Positions 23,101-24,398 of a stretch of 24,398 bases of DNA are shown in pieces. The first letter of the stretch is position 1. Each line of letters opens with the position of its first letter. This DNA is from a virus. The DNA is taken from positions 1 through 24,398 of the IMG/VR virus record IMGVR_UViG_3300006793_000273, one strand, 5' to 3'. Made by a program: the position numbers and the translations under genes. The notes beneath the pieces were generated by a model, which was not told the DNA's origin, did not search any database, and was given only the letters and a program-made list of their open reading frames with translations.

Positions 23101-24398
23101 AATGGTTGAAAATATTGTAATGGAAAACCCACAAATAATTCCTCTTGGCGGTAGATTAACACCTAAAGGATTTGTTAAAGGGTATGGAGAGTTGTCAGCT
23201 ATTACAAGTGCTGGTAGAGCTAAAGATGGAATGCCTTTAAAATTAAAAGCTAAAGATGTTGCTAATAAAAGTCAAGAAGACTTGCTAAAAAACAACACTG
23301 AGCATTACATAAAAGTTACTCACCCAAATAGAGGAGTAATAGTTTATAAGTATAAACCATATAAAAACGTTACTAGACCAGGAGGTAATAAGTTAGACGT
23401 TGCTAAGTCAAATGGAGTTTACGAATACGTAGGAGCTTCTACTAAAACTAAACCTTCTAAAAAGACAGATATTACAAACTATAAAAAACTGCAAGGGCAA
23501 GCAGATAAAGTTACATCTTTATTAAAAGAATCTAAGTCTGGACTAAAAGCCATGAAGTTTTATAATAGTAAAAGTGGTGCAGACTCAGAGCTAACAAGTT
23601 ATGATAAATTTAGCTTTGAAGAATACTTAGAAGATAAAGGGCATAATATAAACTCTGTAATGAGCAATACGCCACTCAAAGAGTCGTTAGAAAAACTCTA
23701 TAAAAATTATGTCGCAAATTTTAATTTAGCCCAGGAGTTTGACGAGACAGTCATTCAGACTGGGAAAATAAAAACTCTAGCAAACGATAAGTTATACGAC
23801 TTTGCTTCTTTAATGCAAAAGCTCGATCCTAGTGCAGTATCTTCTGTTCATAAGCAGATAGTATTAGAATTAGCTAAACGTGCGTCAGAAGAGCAGAAAG
23901 CATCTCGTAATGGAATAGAATGGACTGATAAAGGAGATATATCTTGGCTGCATTCTTGGTTTGGCTCTAATAACATTCCTGGTCATAGACCTGAAATACA
24001 AAAACTAGTTCGTACTATGGAGCAAGAGTACGGTAAGTTTATGGAAGAGAATATTAAATTCCAAAAAGAGCTTGATCGTTTAACTAAAAATTTAATTAGA
24101 GAAAAAATAGCTGAGAATGTAAATGCAGCATCTAAAGGCCCTTTATTTATTAAATGGTTTTTAGGTAATTTTCCTTCTTGGAGTGGTTGGGAAAAAAAGA
24201 TGTACGAGAATATGTACGATAAAGTTGTAACAGAAAAAAATGGAGTAACAACTTCTGAAATTAAACTAAAGTCATTAAAAGATTTTTTAGCATTAAACCC
24301 TACTAAGTCTGAAGTTGAGTTTTACACGTTCTTTAAAAGCACTACAAATAAATACGGAGAAGTTACTAAAAAGGCTCTAGGTGAAAGATATAAAGATA
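14114..24398 (+). CDS. Giant multidomain virion protein: ejection, zincin protease and RNA polymerase (3' end outside window)
   Basis: A frame starting at ATG 14114, four bases after the previous stop, stays open to the window edge: 3428 codons with no stop, so the protein is longer still. In order I see the following. Residues about 90-450 are Gly/Ala-rich hydrophobic stretches and GGATGIVEGTEEAFQETYED (377-396), as in phage ejection and polyvalent proteins. Residues 697-759 form a hendecad amphipathic helix. A zincin metallopeptidase motif, HEYGH (1069-1073), has a likely third ligand in EESFVTSLA (from 1185). From roughly 1300 to 3100 lies a virion RNA polymerase related to that of crAss-like phage phi14:2: candidate first-barrel Lys in FASAAKKAPK (2080-2089), GPRVPAHGQQSRP (2394-2406), and the metal-binding DQDGD (2442-2446) in LGSDQDGDTLFLNF. 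The last residues (3297-3338) form a charged helix. Polymerase and zincin calls rest on motifs; domain borders are estimates. Confidence 0.85.
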   Translation, partial: MSENLLDYASESLINAGSETQEPAQPVQQELGQTPMIGSEQGQDIARQATIDKMNNITSPLTAGRIKEENRAAEQNQAQIDPELIFEGNAEKAGKSLVAGVGVVVEDMGNMMDYMAMAVIPEEVRRSDTFLNVLERMPSLHQYADQLQNWGKVNQSPGLDEFTIDDMFKMEFWATTGAKALPYIATMAYTGGAGAKIATGLMKAGLKKAAKGNAFGSAKRLLKVLDSNKTAKALAKGSTTGVEGASTATGGSGLLGAMATQTAGGELALSTLGASTSRFLGAASGTTFLTSAGHGGDAYNRAIEMGMPEDQAQEAAHGTFIDESKWFLLNGLSWGIQFGGASGKAFKMLNKLKGGAESAKVIQKTFGQRLFTHAVKGGATGIVEGTEEAFQETYEDWCKEKNLAEARGEEFISYTEFLTSEENKNTLGISFAIGFAMGGRGGFMDSVAENGRRITNKRVSIDDDINMYENMSEAQKKIRTSEIIQAAVKEDQVEGLVTMLDKLEKSGKINKEERNDYDNIIEEYSTIAATLPFQESLTEAGQIALFNLKVKQVQNSKAKNNLEALKNKNIQEANENLEGPALKTKLAQIENQHEITMGNLNREIQENKGAVSKLLTAKKHSASAKKADQKRVSDINEFVKTEEYTNLTDGAKTDLQMERINLNEKIKEDSYIVDEATVMNESEFEQFTKEGAEQKAVKDKQAAEDIGQKAQDAVDTVADTTKEVAKTTVEKSKGLFEKGKELFGKAYNATKDFAKKQALSFKESSALRRVTSPIKQDIQKLVDEGKSAEEISSFIKSKISPEQIEKAGLTRKKINKIVDNASKFYAESATPEAVRKSESKESTVENKEQSPITDEVYKNFVDTGKVEEDVIEHLAMKLIKGESFTTQEEDIRASVSQEIENWIGESETKRKLGTKTTESLKAEAKIAAEKAKKTYDQVLSFTGSQVKSISKKFSKINKKFSGTKKASKVIENLKKIYKKQNVTVFKKNTGMKKSKGTEETTQSILSYYASINPTVQGVIIEAAAKKFPNKQLLILREVIDDHGNEVAGYAMGSAVLAKQDGNLREVIMHEYGHVYYDMLKDNPSFQRGVSKIIGTKIFKDTKKRYAELVKYRTKTGVIVTPNEIINNVLQNNPTLYAEEINALVEAVNAGDSEVINDLSEAFINKMQEDKEIEILPDEEQADIIEESFVTSLAPKLSSELNVLFEKPAEVKEYKSFLKRTATKVASMFTPADSKKILAEVDRSFDNLTVDEMYAKIADDFTKGTQGGSLALQSSKSKQLKLGDVNKTFAASISVALNKFTPNMLNTMSNQELAKKAIDFATMYSKKAGEEIKLSKELREEVERRVLMQQEAAKGFSLSIDTKTGGISNIYQEAKMKREELTEAEQEQESFEEVDSLVDDINIISDDTARLQAMDNSTSEFIAAIMKIANPDSRSGQRTRYRKSELEARLLNMAHSNRDSLNDFISDFNKSNEVHVKKARDIMNERLSKGEMLSALKDMHNNYRNKFIEDIMTTTITTSGEVSQSLAIHDSERKIMNEIKKASNEVFFKGKSSIQDAVLTRIKRAEQKLAKGEKLTQEEGLNIVIPILRSAEIDQQNGIPLDYIDYSQLSNIRVSRGNKIFNVQDYIADIIMDKNLKDKKTGKTYISQGKIPVVGMMDLFKNVVTASRSKNAIKSVIDVNGNTTLGFNYNNSLINKKEEIVNLAKTEKGRIELVEKYLMDDNGDYIGGNPFIEMAVGLGANGMSDQSLQIAFDGGVSSYYTGEQKGVKYENQTQDDIIQFDLEKFASNWDSGKPGDSRSFYTQPISIFANSKRRYNISSPMATTEGQKSKVVKALIAKGADKTTYRDGDSALGFTINKDGSYDIQEQVQNMKDWIVSNASLVRNNPVMKSFVTVNRDTVSITKEGNKMIDDYVFNYMVNSFYAQQLFVGDHSQAESQKDYIKRATGAIARQDGSMRGVSIEPLIYDDIIENGVKSSDAGSFILPEDVDMVRDKVGKRIGRGFKFVYYGKDMRGEKANKNVGENNTIGESDFYFKTYVQVLDKEFIKDSPILQKIEKELRARKKYNNNQQNIFNESLNIAMFASAAKKAPKLFGDKTSTDSYAEGSIGWNTMNNAYMNGNELVGLDGANMGIQLPMDKYREEVVEATQMSAADLNDLAPENIEAMQKILNKRQEILDLSLENSTKGIENMNANGMQTPDSRAASKKAVVKTITKGAVDSSYNGVAKFLNLKNPKISQNLPSVNKFYGNGLRNLVKKSSKVMTAGTIAVQGVASQKGLKGYFVDGKEYIGSRYEVRPDGTLIKKSAILPAEAIVPAGLKGKYFARVDQEFDSEFEAKTYADSLVSEKVASTALGTTGVRIQGLNREFPSVRAAKEFLYNKIAVWEGKYMILGEEFLGPRVPAHGQQSRPICEIKGFQKEVLDENGKHLNNHIQVSPELNKILGSDQDGDTLFLNFEYDSPKNKREGLVNEMLDLQKKFYRDISHFKHLTADMEYESEVEARIKAIQSKFPNLKKRSPQNSPIGASQFFEENVQGSGMIGTIAALNNGMSYFSRYKIELGIEGGITVDGQKVENFSDNLELKGKDALSFKNAVLLNIALDNTKNQYATVLGINPSTVSAVALMNRLGFDTKSLDVIFNSPAAKMYTKFKGKKALKDKTFVDYGETSAAVLSYVKMFGVSPEVAKKQIANASKGGININTSLITGKSLVDMDSNEQREMANILAMFEASEGITKDVYSINNLLGQHKNVAFNEQEVSDQIKEYNKILDGDSTVKGEQELKELKNSPVLKSFMNRLVKTSTLYQENDITGTPHAETTFDLLKSMTNSDTLSKRSGDEQSKIIKDYFVNVLANTVPMFKQTLKHTGDFGGRNPEPKVNKLVRSVLERLETQKDNAFVRAINFTYYEGFGDRAANYSLKPDSDYINKYTNEGEIKVIKQAFSQLSPDLQNDLFIVDSLLNEIGYKNTSIQPLLSDNMLEKLSEEIDTAHQMIIDDDSDVFSPEVMVENIVMENPQIIPLGGRLTPKGFVKGYGELSAITSAGRAKDGMPLKLKAKDVANKSQEDLLKNNTEHYIKVTHPNRGVIVYKYKPYKNVTRPGGNKLDVAKSNGVYEYVGASTKTKPSKKTDITNYKKLQGQADKVTSLLKESKSGLKAMKFYNSKSGADSELTSYDKFSFEEYLEDKGHNINSVMSNTPLKESLEKLYKNYVANFNLAQEFDETVIQTGKIKTLANDKLYDFASLMQKLDPSAVSSVHKQIVLELAKRASEEQKASRNGIEWTDKGDISWLHSWFGSNNIPGHRPEIQKLVRTMEQEYGKFMEENIKFQKELDRLTKNLIREKIAENVNAASKGPLFIKWFLGNFPSWSGWEKKMYENMYDKVVTEKNGVTTSEIKLKSLKDFLALNPTKSEVEFYTFFKSTTNKYGEVTKKALGERYKD

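Noticed and set aside
1-24398. tRNA genes, CRISPR arrays, insertion sequences or integrase/attachment sites
   Set aside because: Almost all of the window is coding; the few gaps are at most 87 bases and contain no cloverleaf, regularly spaced repeats or terminal inverted repeats that I could recognise.

Overview
The window reads as the virion-structure and cargo block of a crAss-like phage (order Crassvirales) that probably infects a Bacteroidota host. Three things support this. The gene order is major capsid protein, small head/tail ring proteins with an IHF-like gene among them, a very large tail 'muzzle' protein, then a run of large internal cargo (ejection) proteins. Several proteins carry stretches recognisable from crAss-like families. 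The DNA is AT-rich and its starts lack Shine-Dalgarno sequences, having A-rich leaders instead, as in Bacteroidota and their phages. All assignments come from reading the translations; no database search was run.

Layout, all on the + strand. Bases 3-95 are the last codons of an upstream gene. After an AT-rich leader come the major capsid protein (183-1649) and a strong UUCG-loop terminator (1671-1696). Next are a 220-aa protein of unknown function (1732-2394) and a first ring/adaptor protein (2391-2996), with a second, weaker terminator-like hairpin at 3022-3056. A tightly coupled run follows: second ring protein (3069-3689), IHF-like protein (3689-4105), third ring/tail-stabilisation protein (4095-4694) and muzzle protein (4697-8884). 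The cargo cluster comprises a glycine-zipper protein of 182 aa (8900-9448), an 898-aa protein with an N-terminal lysozyme/transglycosylase-like domain (9448-12144) and a 648-aa charged helical protein (12163-14109). Last is a giant reading frame that starts at 14114 and is still open at the window edge, at least 3428 aa.

The giant protein is the most interesting object here. It combines a membrane-active, ejection-protein-like N-terminus, an amphipathic hendecad segment, a zincin metallopeptidase motif (HEYGH, residues 1069-1073) and a virion RNA polymerase core (DQDGD, residues 2442-2446). The polymerase core is of the double-psi beta-barrel type characterised in the crAss-like phage phi14:2.

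How the parts probably work together: capsid and ring proteins build the head and portal-tail junction, and the muzzle closes the tail. The cargo proteins are packaged and then ejected. The lysozyme-like domain would open the cell wall, the glycine-zipper and hydrophobic segments would help cross the envelope, the polymerase would start early transcription, and the zincin could process the polyprotein or a host target. TAG, TAA and TGA all end genes here, so there is no sign of stop-codon reassignment in this window.
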